Assembly (NCBI GenBank): GCA_963704615.1
Contig: OY969923.1
Coordinates: 3,782,001-3,846,000 of the forward strand
From: Bog-756 sp963704615
GTDB lineage: Bacteria; Actinomycetota; Acidimicrobiia; Acidimicrobiales; RAAP-2
Length of the DNA: 64,000 bases
Direction: 5' to 3'
Every line of letters starts with the position of its first letter. Position 1 is the first letter of the stretch. Shown here piece by piece: positions 35,479-44,238 of this stretch. The notes below the pieces were generated by a model. That model was not told the origin of the DNA. It was given only the letters and a program-made list of their open reading frames with translations, and made no database searches. Position numbers and translations under genes: made by a program.

Positions 35479-35841
35479 CTACGTCTCGGTTGCCCACCGA
35501 CGAGCCCATCGGTCCAGCGGTTCAAGTGCCGCACCGAGTTCTTCGCCAACGTCGGTCAGTTCGTAGCGTTGGCCGCCGTCCTGTGTGACGAGACCCGAGT
35601 CGCGAAGCTCTCCGAGCCTCTCGTAGAGGACGCTCGGCGACATGTCGTCGCACCGCTCTCGGAGGGCGCGGGCACCTAGGGGTCCTTCCCGAAGTTCCCA
35701 CATCACCCGGAGTGACCACCGACGGCCGAGGAGGTCCAATGCGGCCATGAGGGGGCGACCGGTCGAGGAACCTCGGACCGGTCGTCCGGGCAGAGGGGCT
35801 CGTTGACGTTTTGGTTTTCGTAACGTACGCTTCTCCTTCAT
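35479..35841 (-). CDS. HxlR-family transcriptional regulator
   Basis: This 120-aa winged-helix protein has MAALDLLGRRWSLRVMWELR, RALRERCDDMSPSVLYERLG and GLVTQDGGQRYELTDVG. It lacks the usual N-terminal redox cysteine near CP; the only Cys is in ERCDD. The likely ATG at 35841 shares the tetranucleotide CATG with the start of the divergent enzyme gene, so the two start codons overlap. This leaves no room for leader RNA on either side, suggesting leaderless transcripts and tight mutual control. Confidence 0.87.
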   Translation of the reverse strand: MKEKRTLRKPKRQRAPLPGRPVRGSSTGRPLMAALDLLGRRWSLRVMWELREGPLGARALRERCDDMSPSVLYERLGELRDSGLVTQDGGQRYELTDVGEELGAALEPLDRWARRWATET

Positions 35842-36439
35842 GGTTACGAAAATAGTAACACCGAGGGTGGCTCCGCTTGAGCCGCCGTACGACCCGGAAA
35901 TCGAAGCACAGCTGACGAAGATGATGCCGCCCGGCGTGGCGCCCATCGCCCTGTTCCGCACATTCGTGCGAAACATGCCGATGGCCGAGGCGATGGGTAC
36001 GTGGGGGCGTTACGAACTGGGCCGCGGGCTGTCGCTGTCGATGCGGGACCGGGAGATCGTGATCGACCGAACGTGTGCCCGTTGCGGATGCGAGTACGAG
36101 TGGGGCGTCCATGTGGCGTTCTTCGCCGAGCGAGTCGGTCTCGACCGGGACCAGATCATCTCGTTGACATCGGGGGGCGCCAAGGACGCCTGCTGGACCG
36201 ATGAGCGCGACCGGCTGCTCATCGAGACTGTCGACGCGCTCCACGAGACAGCTGATATCCCCGACAGGTTGTGGCAGGCGTTGGCCGAGGTCTTGAGCGA
36301 CGCCAACCTGCTCGACCTCCTGCTCCTGGCCGGCTGGTATCACGCCATCAGCTTCGTGGCGCGGGCCGCTCGGGTGCCACTCGAGCCGGGTGCACCGACG
36401 TTCGCGTCGGTCGCGAAGCGATCGGGGGCGCAGCCGTGA
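35840..36439 (+). CDS. Carboxymuconolactone decarboxylase/AhpD-like protein
   Basis: This 199-aa protein has the CMD core: LSMRDREIVIDRTCARCGCE with EWGVHVAFFAERVGL. The CARCGCEYEWGVH stretch corresponds to the AhpD E-x-x-x-C-x-x-C-x-x-x-H region in altered form. The second half holds an ANLLDLLLLAGWYHAISFVA helix. Members decarboxylate lactones or reduce peroxides; this one cannot be assigned further. It is divergent from hxlR and almost certainly its target. The ATG at 35840 has no ribosome site; a later start would cut into conserved sequence only after about residue 20. Confidence 0.8.
   Translation: MVTKIVTPRVAPLEPPYDPEIEAQLTKMMPPGVAPIALFRTFVRNMPMAEAMGTWGRYELGRGLSLSMRDREIVIDRTCARCGCEYEWGVHVAFFAERVGLDRDQIISLTSGGAKDACWTDERDRLLIETVDALHETADIPDRLWQALAEVLSDANLLDLLLLAGWYHAISFVARAARVPLEPGAPTFASVAKRSGAQP
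35843..35859. promoter_or_regulatory. Likely HxlR operator
   Basis: GTTAC-GAAAATA-GTAAC is a perfect 5-7-5 inverted repeat immediately inside the enzyme gene and upstream of hxlR. A half-like copy TTTCGTAAC lies at 35816-35824. Confidence 0.6.
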
Positions 36440-36708
36440 CTGACCACATGGACATGCACTTCGGACTCAGATCGCAACTAGGGAACCAGACACCGGCATG
36501 GTTCTCGACCATCAATAGGGATGCCCCCTGTCGGGTAGGAGGCTCCTGCCGACTGTGGCCGATCGGTACATAGATGGCACCGAAGGATCCTCCCGCGCCG
36601 GAGGATGTAGAGGCTTACGAGAACCATAGGAGCGAGCTGATCGCTCGCTTCAGACGGTCTGGCACAATCACTCAGATGAATCCGGAGGATCTCCGACGCA
36701 GCGCCGTG

Positions 36709-37374
36709 ATGAAGCTCGCCCTGTTCGATCTCGACAACACGCTCTTTGACCGAACCAACGCCTACCGGGCGTGGGCCAACTGGTATGTCGAGATGGTGGG
36801 ACTTGGGCGAGCCGAGGTCGAGTGGTTCTGCGAAATGGACGAGGACGGATTCGCCGATCGGAGGACCGTGTGGACCAAGGCGAAGGAGAGGTTCGGCCTG
36901 CCTGAGTCGGTTGACGAATTGCTCGCCTCGTACCGATCTGCCTATCTCGCCGCCTGCAAGCCCGATAACGCAGTGCTTGAAGCGCTCGCATCACTCCGAG
37001 GGAGAGGTTGGCGAATTGGAATCGTCACCAATGGTCCTATGCCGCATCAGGCTGAAAAGGCCGATCGCCTAGGTCTCCTTCCGGTCGTGGACGCCTTTTG
37101 CGGATCGGGGGAACTCGGTGTCGAGAAGCCCGACCGGCGCATCTTTGACGAGGTGATCCGGCGCAGTACGGGGGGCGATCCACTGAATCAGGAAGCATGC
37201 TGGATGGTTGGAGATGCGCCCATCCCGGACATCCTTGGGGGTCGGGCGGTCGGTCTGCGGACGATCTGGCTCCACCGAGGGCGGAGATGGAACCCCAACG
37301 ACGGGGATCCCCCGGACGTGACCGTCAGCTCTTTAGTGGACGCCGTCCGAGAGATCATTTCGCATTCGAGCTAG
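36709..37374 (+). CDS. HAD-superfamily hydrolase
   Basis: This 221-aa phosphatase-like protein has motif I ALFDLDNTLFDR (nucleophile and acid/base Asp), motif II GIVTNGPM, the motif III lysine in GVEKPDRRIF, and motif IV MVGDAPIPDILGG. A helical cap sits at about residues 15-85. The substrate is unknown. The frame is open to 36574, but the start at 36709 matches the usual family beginning; the ATG at 36675 is the alternative. It is the last intact gene before the third tRNA-Lys relic. Confidence 0.85.
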   Translation: MKLALFDLDNTLFDRTNAYRAWANWYVEMVGLGRAEVEWFCEMDEDGFADRRTVWTKAKERFGLPESVDELLASYRSAYLAACKPDNAVLEALASLRGRGWRIGIVTNGPMPHQAEKADRLGLLPVVDAFCGSGELGVEKPDRRIFDEVIRRSTGGDPLNQEACWMVGDAPIPDILGGRAVGLRTIWLHRGRRWNPNDGDPPDVTVSSLVDAVREIISHSS

Positions 37375-37424
37375 GCGATTGCCGAGGGGCGGGTGTCCCA
37401 CAAATGGGAGCCGTCGACACGATG

Positions 37425-37462
37425 AATCACAAGGTGGCGAGATCGAGACTCGCACCGCCCAC
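37425..37462 (+). repeat. Third, degraded copy of the tRNA-Lys 3' end
   Basis: AATCACAAGGTGGCGAGATC and the following 18 bases match 6641-6677 with two substitutions and one extra base at the end. GGTCAGAAGGG follows, like the GGTCAGAGGC right of attL. It is not a complete tRNA. It probably marks the right end of an older element. Confidence 0.8.
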
Positions 37463-37596
37463 ACCAGGTCAGAAGGGCTCGCCGCCAGAGTCCGAAGAGC
37501 CGATGTGCTCATCGTCGCCAAGCGGGCCCCTCTACGCCTCCCGTTCGCAGCTGCGTTCGTGCATGTGGTCGGTCGCTAATCGGCGCTTTGTCAGTG

Positions 37597-39084
37597 TCAT
37601 ACCTGTTGAGGAACGTATGAGTAGGGCTCGGTCCGATAGCCGGTGAGAAGAGGGCTCATGTACACCTGTTCCGGGAGGCGGATCCCCTTGGTCCGAGTAA
37701 GCATCTCGAGGACCCCGAGAAGCTGCCGTCTCAACGGAGGCAGATCAACCATGGTGCCGTCATCCATGCCGCTGAGTCCGACTTCGGCCAACGCATCGTG
37801 GAAGTAGTTTGGGTCGGAACCTGCTCTCGAATCATAGGGCTGGCCGACCTCGAAGCCAGACGTCCAGATGTCGTCGACGAAATAGGAAAGATTGCCGGTT
37901 CCATTTGCGGTCGCGGAGATCGAGATGGACTCGGTACCGGCCGAGAGCCGCCGAACGATGTTGTCGAGGTAACTCATCGTTCGACTCCACTCGATCGCTG
38001 ATGCCCACTCACCAACCCTCGCAACACGTACCCAATATGGGCCGTTGTCGAAGTCGGCGTTGGCGAGAGCCGGGTCCTGCCACGCCTCTGTAGGAGTCAT
38101 CGGGCGCGCGGCATCAGGGTCGGTCTCGAAGCCGATAAGCATCTCTCGCTCCGAGATGCCTCGTACAAAGGTGAGACCCTGGCAGAGGATCTCCCCCCGG
38201 ACCCACCACTGCCAGTCAGGTGACTCGAACTCGGGACCAGTACCCTCCTCGGAATCTTGACGGTCCGACCGAGGTTGGGGGAGAGCCTTGTCATGAGACT
38301 GCCGACCAGAAGGTGCTGACGGACTGGCCACTCGCTCGGCGTTCTTCCGAGGCCCAGTCCCCCGGGGTCGGAGTCTCGCCGTGGCTCCTCTCACTGTTGT
38401 GACCTGTCCGGTGGGCCCTGGGTTCTTCCAGGGTTGGTAGGCGTACGGCGTCGACCGGTGGGCCGTCAGGAGGGGGCTGTTGTAGGTCTCCTGCGATAGC
38501 CGGATCCCGAAAAGCTCGCTGAGGATCCCCAACAGCACCACCATGCGTTCGGCTAAGGGCAGATCGGACACCTTGGCAGCACCCGACTCTGCGAACCCTC
38601 TCGCCGCAAGCGCCTCGTCGAAGTAGTCGGGCTCGGGTCCCGTTCGCGAGTCGAGGAGACCGGTCGAGAAGGTCGAAATTCGTAACCCATCCCTGTGGTA
38701 CATGATGGTGGCGTTTCCCCTCGTCGTCCAAGAGACGGCCACAGACTGCGTTCCGAGTGAGACGCGTGCAACGATGTTCTCGGGAAACGCCTTGACTGTC
38801 CGGTCCTCAATTCCGAATGCCCACTCGCCTTCTTTGCCGACCCGGACCCAAGTCGGGCCGTTGTCGAAGCCGGGCTGACCGAGTAGAGGGGCTTCGGGGA
38901 GCTCTGCGGCCGTCATCGGGCGGGCCGAGTCGGGGTCCATCTCGAACGCGCGCAGCATGTCGCTCTCCGAGGTCCCTCTCGCGAACGTGAGACAACCCCC
39001 TCTGCCGAGGAAATCGCCTTCTGGGGTCACGGCCCAACGCCACTCAGCGCCCGGATCCGGCCGAGGATTGCCGGGAAGCGTCAC
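37597..39084 (-). CDS. Protein with two DUF6461-like domains
   Basis: This 495-aa soluble protein is an internal duplication. Residues of about 10-200 and 295-490 align: CLTFARGTSESDMLRAFEMD with GLTFVRGISEREMLIGFETD, both followed by ARPMT, then FDNGPTWVRVGKEGEWAFGI with FDNGPYWVRVARVGEWASAI. The ends also match (LSQETYNSPLLTAHR with LPEQVYMSPLLTGYR). The 90-residue linker is Pro/Arg/Ser-rich. The domain resembles the actinobacterial DUF6461 family, of unknown role. Its GTG start at 39084 overlaps the stop of a small upstream gene (GTGA). Confidence 0.75.
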   Translation of the reverse strand: MTLPGNPRPDPGAEWRWAVTPEGDFLGRGGCLTFARGTSESDMLRAFEMDPDSARPMTAAELPEAPLLGQPGFDNGPTWVRVGKEGEWAFGIEDRTVKAFPENIVARVSLGTQSVAVSWTTRGNATIMYHRDGLRISTFSTGLLDSRTGPEPDYFDEALAARGFAESGAAKVSDLPLAERMVVLLGILSELFGIRLSQETYNSPLLTAHRSTPYAYQPWKNPGPTGQVTTVRGATARLRPRGTGPRKNAERVASPSAPSGRQSHDKALPQPRSDRQDSEEGTGPEFESPDWQWWVRGEILCQGLTFVRGISEREMLIGFETDPDAARPMTPTEAWQDPALANADFDNGPYWVRVARVGEWASAIEWSRTMSYLDNIVRRLSAGTESISISATANGTGNLSYFVDDIWTSGFEVGQPYDSRAGSDPNYFHDALAEVGLSGMDDGTMVDLPPLRRQLLGVLEMLTRTKGIRLPEQVYMSPLLTGYRTEPYSYVPQQV

Positions 39085-39242
39085 GGCCCTACGGAGACCC
39101 AGGACGGATCGTCGTCGACGACACGTTGTCTTTGGATGAAGGAACCGTACGGTCCGCCCACGCTCGAGTTCAGCTTGACCGAGATATGCCCACGCCCGCA
39201 GAGCGCGGTGGATGTGTCTCTACCCAGAGGCTTGAAGGGCAT
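39081..39242 (-). CDS. Small protein coupled to the DUF6461-like gene
   Basis: This 53-aa frame from the ATG at 39242 reads MPFKPLGRDTST, then SVGGPYGSFIQRQRVVDDDP and ends SVGP. The TGA lies within the GTGA of the next gene, the arrangement of translationally coupled pairs. No domain is recognised. The overlap is the main support; longer in-frame starts exist up to 39386. The remaining 259 bases to 39501 show nothing else. Confidence 0.5.
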   Translation of the reverse strand: MPFKPLGRDTSTALCGRGHISVKLNSSVGGPYGSFIQRQRVVDDDPSWVSVGP

Positions 39243-39501
39243 CGCCTCAACGCTACCTCCGAGTGTGCAGCGGTCTGGGCGAACACTAAGGAGATCACTG
39301 CGGGTCGGAGTCCTCAATTTCTCGTGCGCCAGGATGAACGAGCGCCAACGTGGCATCCGAACACCTCGCTCCTGTTTTCTCTCCACTCGGAGTCATCCTA
39401 CCGCCGAGGCAGGGATCGCCAGCTTTGCTACTCCCCTTGCTACTCGACTCGGCGGACTACGCAAGTGGGCACTCTCTCATCTACCGTGAATGTCGCGCCG
39501 C

Positions 39502-40521
39502 TCAGCGCCAGCCCAGCTCCGGTGCGATGTCGCTCAGGACTGAATCGAGGACACGGGCGCAGTAGTCCACACCGAGCTGGTTGGGTATCGTCAGCAACAA
39601 CGTGTCGGCGGCGGCGATGGCCTCATCCTGGGCCAGTTGCTCGATAAGGACCTCGGGTTCGCCGGCGTAGGTTTTGCCGAAGCGCGCCTTGCCGCCGTCG
39701 ATGAACCCGACCTGGTCCTGCGAGTCGCCTTCGTGGCCGAAGTAGGCGCGGTCGAGGTCGCTGACGATCGGGAAAATGCTGCGGCTGACCGAGACACGGG
39801 GCTCGCGATCGTGGCCGACGTTGGCCCAGGCCTTACGGAATCGCTCGATCTGTTCAGCCTGCAGCTGATGGAAGGGCACACCGGTGTCCTCGCCGAGAAG
39901 CGTCGAGCTCATCAGGTTCATCCCCTGCTCTGCAGTCCATTCGGCGGTCTTCCGGGTCCCAGCCCCCCACCAGATCCGCTCGCGCAAACCATCGGAGTGC
40001 GGCTCGATCCGAAGCAGCCCAGGTGGGTTGGCGAACATCGGCCGCGGGTTCGGCTCGGCGAAGCCCTCGCCCTCGAGGACTTTGAGAAAGACCCGAGTGT
40101 GCTCGCGAGCCATATCTGCCGGATCAGCGCCTTCCTCCGGGACATAGCCGAAGTATCGGAAGCCATCGATGACCTGCTCGGGCGATCCACGGCTTATGCC
40201 GAGCTGCAGACGACCTCCCGAGATGAGATCGGCAGAGCCGGCATCCTCGGCCATGTAGAGAGGATTCTCGTAACGCATATCAATAACGCCAGTTCCGACC
40301 TCGATCCTGCTGGTCCTGGCGCCGACAGCCGCGAGCAACGGAAACGGCGAGGAAAGCTGACTGGCGAAGTGGTGCACCCGGAAGTACGCCCCGTCCGCAC
40401 CGAGCTCTTCAGCGGCGACCGCCAGGTCGATCGACTGCAGCAGGACGTCAGACGCCGAGCGGGCCTGCGATTGTGGTGAAGGTGTCCAGTGGCCAAAAGA
40501 TAAGAATCCGATGCGCTTCAT
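39502..40521 (-). CDS. LLM-class flavin-dependent oxidoreductase
   Basis: This 339-aa bacterial-luciferase-like TIM barrel begins IGFLSFGHWTPS. It has AVAAEELGADGAYFRVHHFA, IEVGTGVIDMRYENPLYMAE and LISGGRLQLGISRGSPEQVI. Members use FMN or F420 to oxidise or reduce diverse substrates. The ATG at 40521 fits the conserved N-terminus; the frame extends 22 codons upstream without similarity. No partner reductase is adjacent. Confidence 0.87.
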   Translation of the reverse strand: MKRIGFLSFGHWTPSPQSQARSASDVLLQSIDLAVAAEELGADGAYFRVHHFASQLSSPFPLLAAVGARTSRIEVGTGVIDMRYENPLYMAEDAGSADLISGGRLQLGISRGSPEQVIDGFRYFGYVPEEGADPADMAREHTRVFLKVLEGEGFAEPNPRPMFANPPGLLRIEPHSDGLRERIWWGAGTRKTAEWTAEQGMNLMSSTLLGEDTGVPFHQLQAEQIERFRKAWANVGHDREPRVSVSRSIFPIVSDLDRAYFGHEGDSQDQVGFIDGGKARFGKTYAGEPEVLIEQLAQDEAIAAADTLLLTIPNQLGVDYCARVLDSVLSDIAPELGWR

Positions 40522-40710
40522 AGCCAAGTGAACATCTTCGAGACCACTTCTCTTCCACAACCACGGTTGAATCACAAGGGTGATCACCTTGCGTCAGCGG
40601 CGTCACCGAGGCCGCCGTGAAACTGGCCACCAGGACCCTACGCGTCGAAGGCGCCGCCAGCGACGGGGCTGCCGTCAGGCAGAGTCGCAGACCATGGTTG
40701 ACTGGCTCCC

Positions 40711-40980
40711 GTGAACGGTCCCGCCGAGCCACCGCCCGCCGGTCCGAAGGTCACGTTGTACTGGCGACCGGGCTGCGTGTTCTGCCTGCGGATGCGCCTT
40801 GTTTTACGATGGCATCATCTCTCGGTCGACCAGGTGAACATCTGGGCGGACCCCGACGCAGCTGCCTTCGTCCGGTCGGTGGCTGACGGCAACGAGACGG
40901 TTCCAACCGTCGTCGTGGACGGGCACCCCATCGTCAACCCCGCCCCCAGCCAGGTGGTTGCCGCCCTTCGGTCCGGATAG
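40711..40980 (+). CDS. Glutaredoxin-like (mycoredoxin-type) protein
   Basis: This 89-aa thioredoxin-fold protein has the redox motif in YWRPGCVFCLRMRL, the cis-Pro in ETVPTVVVDG, and the C-terminal helix SQVVAALRSG. In mycothiol-containing actinobacteria such proteins (mycoredoxins) reduce mixed disulfides with mycothiol. The GTG at 40711 is the only reasonable start. It diverges from the LLM oxidoreductase gene. Confidence 0.85.
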   Translation: MNGPAEPPPAGPKVTLYWRPGCVFCLRMRLVLRWHHLSVDQVNIWADPDAAAFVRSVADGNETVPTVVVDGHPIVNPAPSQVVAALRSG

Positions 40981-41016
40981 GGCGTTCGTCGGCGAGCGGC
41001 AAAGCCGGTGCATCCG

Positions 41017-41262
41017 ATGGACATCTCTCCATCGGATTCGGGAATTGAAACGACGGAACCGGAACCTGCGCCAGCCCCAGTTGAAGCAGCGTGGTCAGAA
41101 AGAGCCGACGTCGTCCGTGAGATTGACCTTGCGCTGCCCACCGACGGTGATCGTCACCTGCCGTGGAGCGCTGATGAACTGATCGCCGTTCGCGGTGAAC
41201 AGCTGGACGAAGCCAGCCACCCCATGCACCCGGAGACTCCGAGCTACTCGGGATATCCCTGA
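41017..41262 (+). CDS. Possible small acidic protein
   Basis: This 81-aa frame reads MDISPSDSGIETTEPEPAP and on, rich in Glu, Asp and Pro and without hydrophobic segments. Codon use is ordinary for the region. It lies between the glutaredoxin gene and a membrane protein gene, in the same direction. No family is recognised and no good ribosome site is seen, so it may not be expressed. Confidence 0.4.
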   Translation: MDISPSDSGIETTEPEPAPAPVEAAWSERADVVREIDLALPTDGDRHLPWSADELIAVRGEQLDEASHPMHPETPSYSGYP

Positions 41263-41293
41263 GCCGAGCGGGTCGCCTCAGTAGCCTGAATCG

Positions 41294-41986
41294 GTGGACG
41301 ATGCGTCGATGCGCACGCGGGACGACGCCGTGGCCTGGGGTATCCCCTGTCACGACGAGGCTCGATGGCCCGCGCTCGTCGCCGTGATGGCGGCCATTGT
41401 CTTGCAGCTCGTCCTGCCCCAAAGGTTGGTCCGGGGAATGGGCGGCCGGTGGCCGATTCCGGCCCTCGAAGCAGCACTGATGCTTCTGCTGCTCATTGCC
41501 AACCCCGGCAGAATCTCCAAGGAGCAGTCACGTCTCCGGATCGTCGGCATATCGCTCATCGCCCTCATCTCGTTCGCCAATGTGGTTGCGCTCCTCGAGC
41601 TCATCGGCGCGCTACTCAACGGCACGAAGGCAACCGGCCGACCGCTCATCTACGCGTCCTTGCCGATCTGGCTGACCAACGTGATCGTGTTCGGCCTTTG
41701 GTACTGGGAGCTCGATCGCGGTGGACCGGCCGAGCGTCAAGTGCCCGACCATCCCCGCCCGGACTTCCTTTTCCCCCAGATGTCGACGCCGGGTTCGAGC
41801 CCCGGGTGGAGGCCGGCCTTTCTCGACTACCTCTACACGTCGTTCACCAACGCCACTGCCTTCAGCCCGACCGACACCATGCCGCTCACGGCCTGGGCCA
41901 AGCTGCTCATGTCCCTCCAAGCGCTGGCATCCCTCGTCACCGTGGCCGTCGTCATCTCGCGTGCTGTGAACATTTTGAACAGCTGA
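41294..41986 (+). CDS. Multi-pass membrane protein, ion-channel-like C-terminus
   Basis: This 230-aa protein has about five membrane segments (WPALVAVMAAIVLQLVLP, IPALEAALMLLLLIANP, IVGISLIALISFANVVALLE, IWLTNVIVFGLWYWELD, and the last helix ASLVTVAVVISRAVNIL). FLDYLYTSFTNATAFSPTDT followed by a final helix resembles the pore region of DUF1345/two-helix potassium channels, but no TxGYGD filter is present. The function is unknown. The GTG at 41294 gives an acidic N-terminus. Confidence 0.7.
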   Translation: MDDASMRTRDDAVAWGIPCHDEARWPALVAVMAAIVLQLVLPQRLVRGMGGRWPIPALEAALMLLLLIANPGRISKEQSRLRIVGISLIALISFANVVALLELIGALLNGTKATGRPLIYASLPIWLTNVIVFGLWYWELDRGGPAERQVPDHPRPDFLFPQMSTPGSSPGWRPAFLDYLYTSFTNATAFSPTDTMPLTAWAKLLMSLQALASLVTVAVVISRAVNILNS

Positions 41987-42165
41987 GCACAACCGAGCCC
42001 GAGAGAGTCCAACGACTCGCATCGGACTCACGACGGACGACTCAGTTGGCTGTGGCATCCCGTTGACGGCGTTACCAGAAACCGGCCACCCGGATCTGTG
42101 TCGCACGGTTCGGCGACCGACCGTTTCGTTGACGGCTGCTTCAGGGCCGTGTTAAGACGCTGGCC

Positions 42166-42810
42166 ATGGAGGACAGGATCACGCCAGGCCTCTACCTCGA
42201 GATGACGAACCGCCCTCTGGAAACCTATGTCACAGAGAGGGTGCCCGAAATACTCCGGCGTGACGGGACGACCCGGGCGACCTGGTGGCGCAATGTCAAT
42301 CGGGACCGCGCCGACCTCCCGCGGGAGATACCCGAGTTCGACCATCTGGCGGTCTACGAAGTCGGCGATGACTTCACGGCTCCAGCCGTTCCGGGCGATG
42401 TCACCGGCTACCAGTTCGACCACTGCCCACGTCCGGGCCAGGGCCGCATCACCGGCCGTCCGACATTGGGCCTGTCCCTCGTCCTCATCTGCCCCACCGA
42501 ACCAGCCCGAGCCCAAGACCTCCGCGATTGGGCGGACTTCGTGCACATTCGCTTTATCGCCGAGGCGAACGTGCCGGGCTACACCATGATCACCCCGTAC
42601 CAGAACGTGAGCGGTGGCGACCCCCTCTATCTCCACTTCTACGAGATGGACACGGATGAACCGGAGGTGGCGTTCAGCACCATGACCCCACAGGTCCGAC
42701 GGCTCTTGCAATCCGAAGGACTCACCACCTCCATGAGGGATTGGGCCTTTCACGAGGCGCTCCGCATCATCTATGTCAACTCGTTCGTGCGGGTGGGTGA
42801 GCGCGCCTGA
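42166..42810 (+). CDS. Conserved hypothetical protein
   Basis: This 214-aa soluble protein contains LRDWADFVHIRFIAEANVPG and YLHFYEMDTDEPEVAFSTMT. The pattern of strands and helices suggests a duplicated dimeric alpha/beta barrel (ABM-like) fold, as in many stress or polyketide-related proteins; this is inference. The ATG at 42166 is preceded by weak GC-rich DNA. It converges on the cyclic-nucleotide-binding gene. Confidence 0.65.
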   Translation: MEDRITPGLYLEMTNRPLETYVTERVPEILRRDGTTRATWWRNVNRDRADLPREIPEFDHLAVYEVGDDFTAPAVPGDVTGYQFDHCPRPGQGRITGRPTLGLSLVLICPTEPARAQDLRDWADFVHIRFIAEANVPGYTMITPYQNVSGGDPLYLHFYEMDTDEPEVAFSTMTPQVRRLLQSEGLTTSMRDWAFHEALRIIYVNSFVRVGERA

Positions 42811-42949
42811 CCGGACAACTCGGTCGTTTCGTCTCGGCGTCGAGCACCGCTCACGACCCGTTCACCACCGAGAAATGGCTGGTGCGGAACTCCTTCCCAC
42901 TCCCGCCCGTCAGACAGTCGCCAACAGCGCGGCCGTTGGGCGGCGGCGC

Positions 42950-43372
42950 TCAGGCGGCGTCGCTGAGCCCGGCCCGGATGAGGGAGGCCCGACGCACCTT
43001 GTGCTCCACGGACGGTGCCAGCCGCAGGATGGAGCGAAACTCGACGGCAGAGCTGACAAAGACAGTGAGGTCGGTGGTCGCCGTCGCTGTTGTCGCCAGT
43101 CTGCCCCGCGACAACAGCTCCGACTCGCCGATGAACTCCCCGGTCCCCACGTCCCCGACTTCGGCCACGCCGCTGTCGGTCGCCTGAGTGAGCCGTGCGG
43201 TGCCGTCGCCAACGATGATGAACTGCTGGGCAATATCGCCTTGGCGCATCAAGACCTGATCCTTCGGTACGCGAAGGAGCGTGGTCAGCCGGTCGATTCT
43301 CCGCAGCTCCGCCTTCCGGCAATCGGCAAAGAGCTCGAGGTCGTGAACGCGACCGATCTGTGATGTTCCCAT
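42950..43372 (-). CDS. Cyclic-nucleotide-binding domain protein
   Basis: This 140-aa protein consists of one cNMP-binding domain: LELFADCRKAELRRIDRLTT, VLMRQGDIAQQFIIVGDGTA, and the phosphate cassette FIGESELLSRGRLATTATAT. The cassette has the Gly-Glu pair but Gly-Arg-Leu-Ala-Thr instead of R-x-A-x-V/T, so nucleotide binding is likely but not assured. No effector domain is attached. It probably acts as a partner-binding sensor. The upstream 75 bases are strikingly AT-rich and should hold the promoter. Confidence 0.85.
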   Translation of the reverse strand: MGTSQIGRVHDLELFADCRKAELRRIDRLTTLLRVPKDQVLMRQGDIAQQFIIVGDGTARLTQATDSGVAEVGDVGTGEFIGESELLSRGRLATTATATTDLTVFVSSAVEFRSILRLAPSVEHKVRRASLIRAGLSDAA

Positions 43373-43647
43373 CGGGTGCTCCTTCCGTCTCCCCTAGCCG
43401 CCTCAGCCCAGCATAGACGCCATATCTGTTAAACGCATCATCTTTTATCAACTATCTCTTATCCAGATATGCACGATCACCCGTCGGTCGCCGACGCCGG
43501 GGGGGGACACCGGAACACCGCGCCGGCACGATGGGACGCAGCACGAGGTGCCACTCGCGGTGTGGCCCGGTGAAGGGGGCCCGGTCAAGTTTGCCAACCC
43601 GTCCGCCGATAGGGGATGTGGACAGCGCAACGTCAGGAAGATGCTCC

Positions 43648-44100
43648 GTGAGCGAAACACAGCGACGCAGCGATGCGACTGGGGACCGGGGATCGAGCAC
43701 ACTTCTGCGCTCGGACTGGGTCCACCTGGACGCAGTTCTCCATGCTCTGGTCGAGAGGCTTTCGGAGGTTCCCGGATTGCGGACGAGGGTGACCTATCGC
43801 CACGGAACCCTCCGACGGGTGACCGGTGACATCCCCTTCGTCAACGACCTCCATCGGACGTCGGACCCCATCCGGAGCATTGTCGTCACCGTTGCCTCCT
43901 CCCGGTACTGGGTGGATGTGACCGAGGGATCGACGCAATGCGGTGCCGAATCCTCGACGCCGCCAGCAGGGGCCGGCAGGGAGATCGCCACCTTCCACGA
44001 TTGGGCGGACGCGCTGTTCACCGACATCGCCCGCAGGAACCACCTCGACCCCGAGATGATGGCCGCCCTACGCGATCTCATCGAGCACGACCGCGGCTGA
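43648..44100 (+). CDS. Hypothetical protein
   Basis: This 150-aa soluble protein (TLLRSDWVHLDAVLHALVER, GLRTRVTYRHGTL, TFHDWADALFTDIARRNHL) is divergent from the cyclic-nucleotide-binding gene. The GTG at 43648 follows CAGGAAG at good spacing; the longer frame from 43531 has no protein-like character. I do not recognise it. The 274 bases between the two divergent starts hold the shared regulatory region. Confidence 0.6.
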   Translation: MSETQRRSDATGDRGSSTLLRSDWVHLDAVLHALVERLSEVPGLRTRVTYRHGTLRRVTGDIPFVNDLHRTSDPIRSIVVTVASSRYWVDVTEGSTQCGAESSTPPAGAGREIATFHDWADALFTDIARRNHLDPEMMAALRDLIEHDRG

Positions 44101-44238
44101 CCGCGTCTTCCACAATGGATGGATGCGGCGTCAACGCCTGTCCGTCGAGATACCCGACCACCAGAAGAACGATGGACGGGAAGGAACCGGACCCTCAGGT
44201 GTTGTCGATCGAACGCCTCGACGTTCCCGGCGTGATTC

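Noticed and set aside
36436..36573. 45-aa frame overlapping the CMD-like stop
   Set aside because: The GTGA overlap is present, but the sequence is short, not protein-like and has no similarity.
37425..37462. tRNA gene fragment as a functional RNA
   Set aside because: It lacks the 5' half and has substitutions in the acceptor strand; it is kept only as an att relic.
37495..37502. GAAGAGCC as another ISL3-type end
   Set aside because: Only about 11 bases match the cassette end and the rest of the repeat is absent; chance is sufficient.
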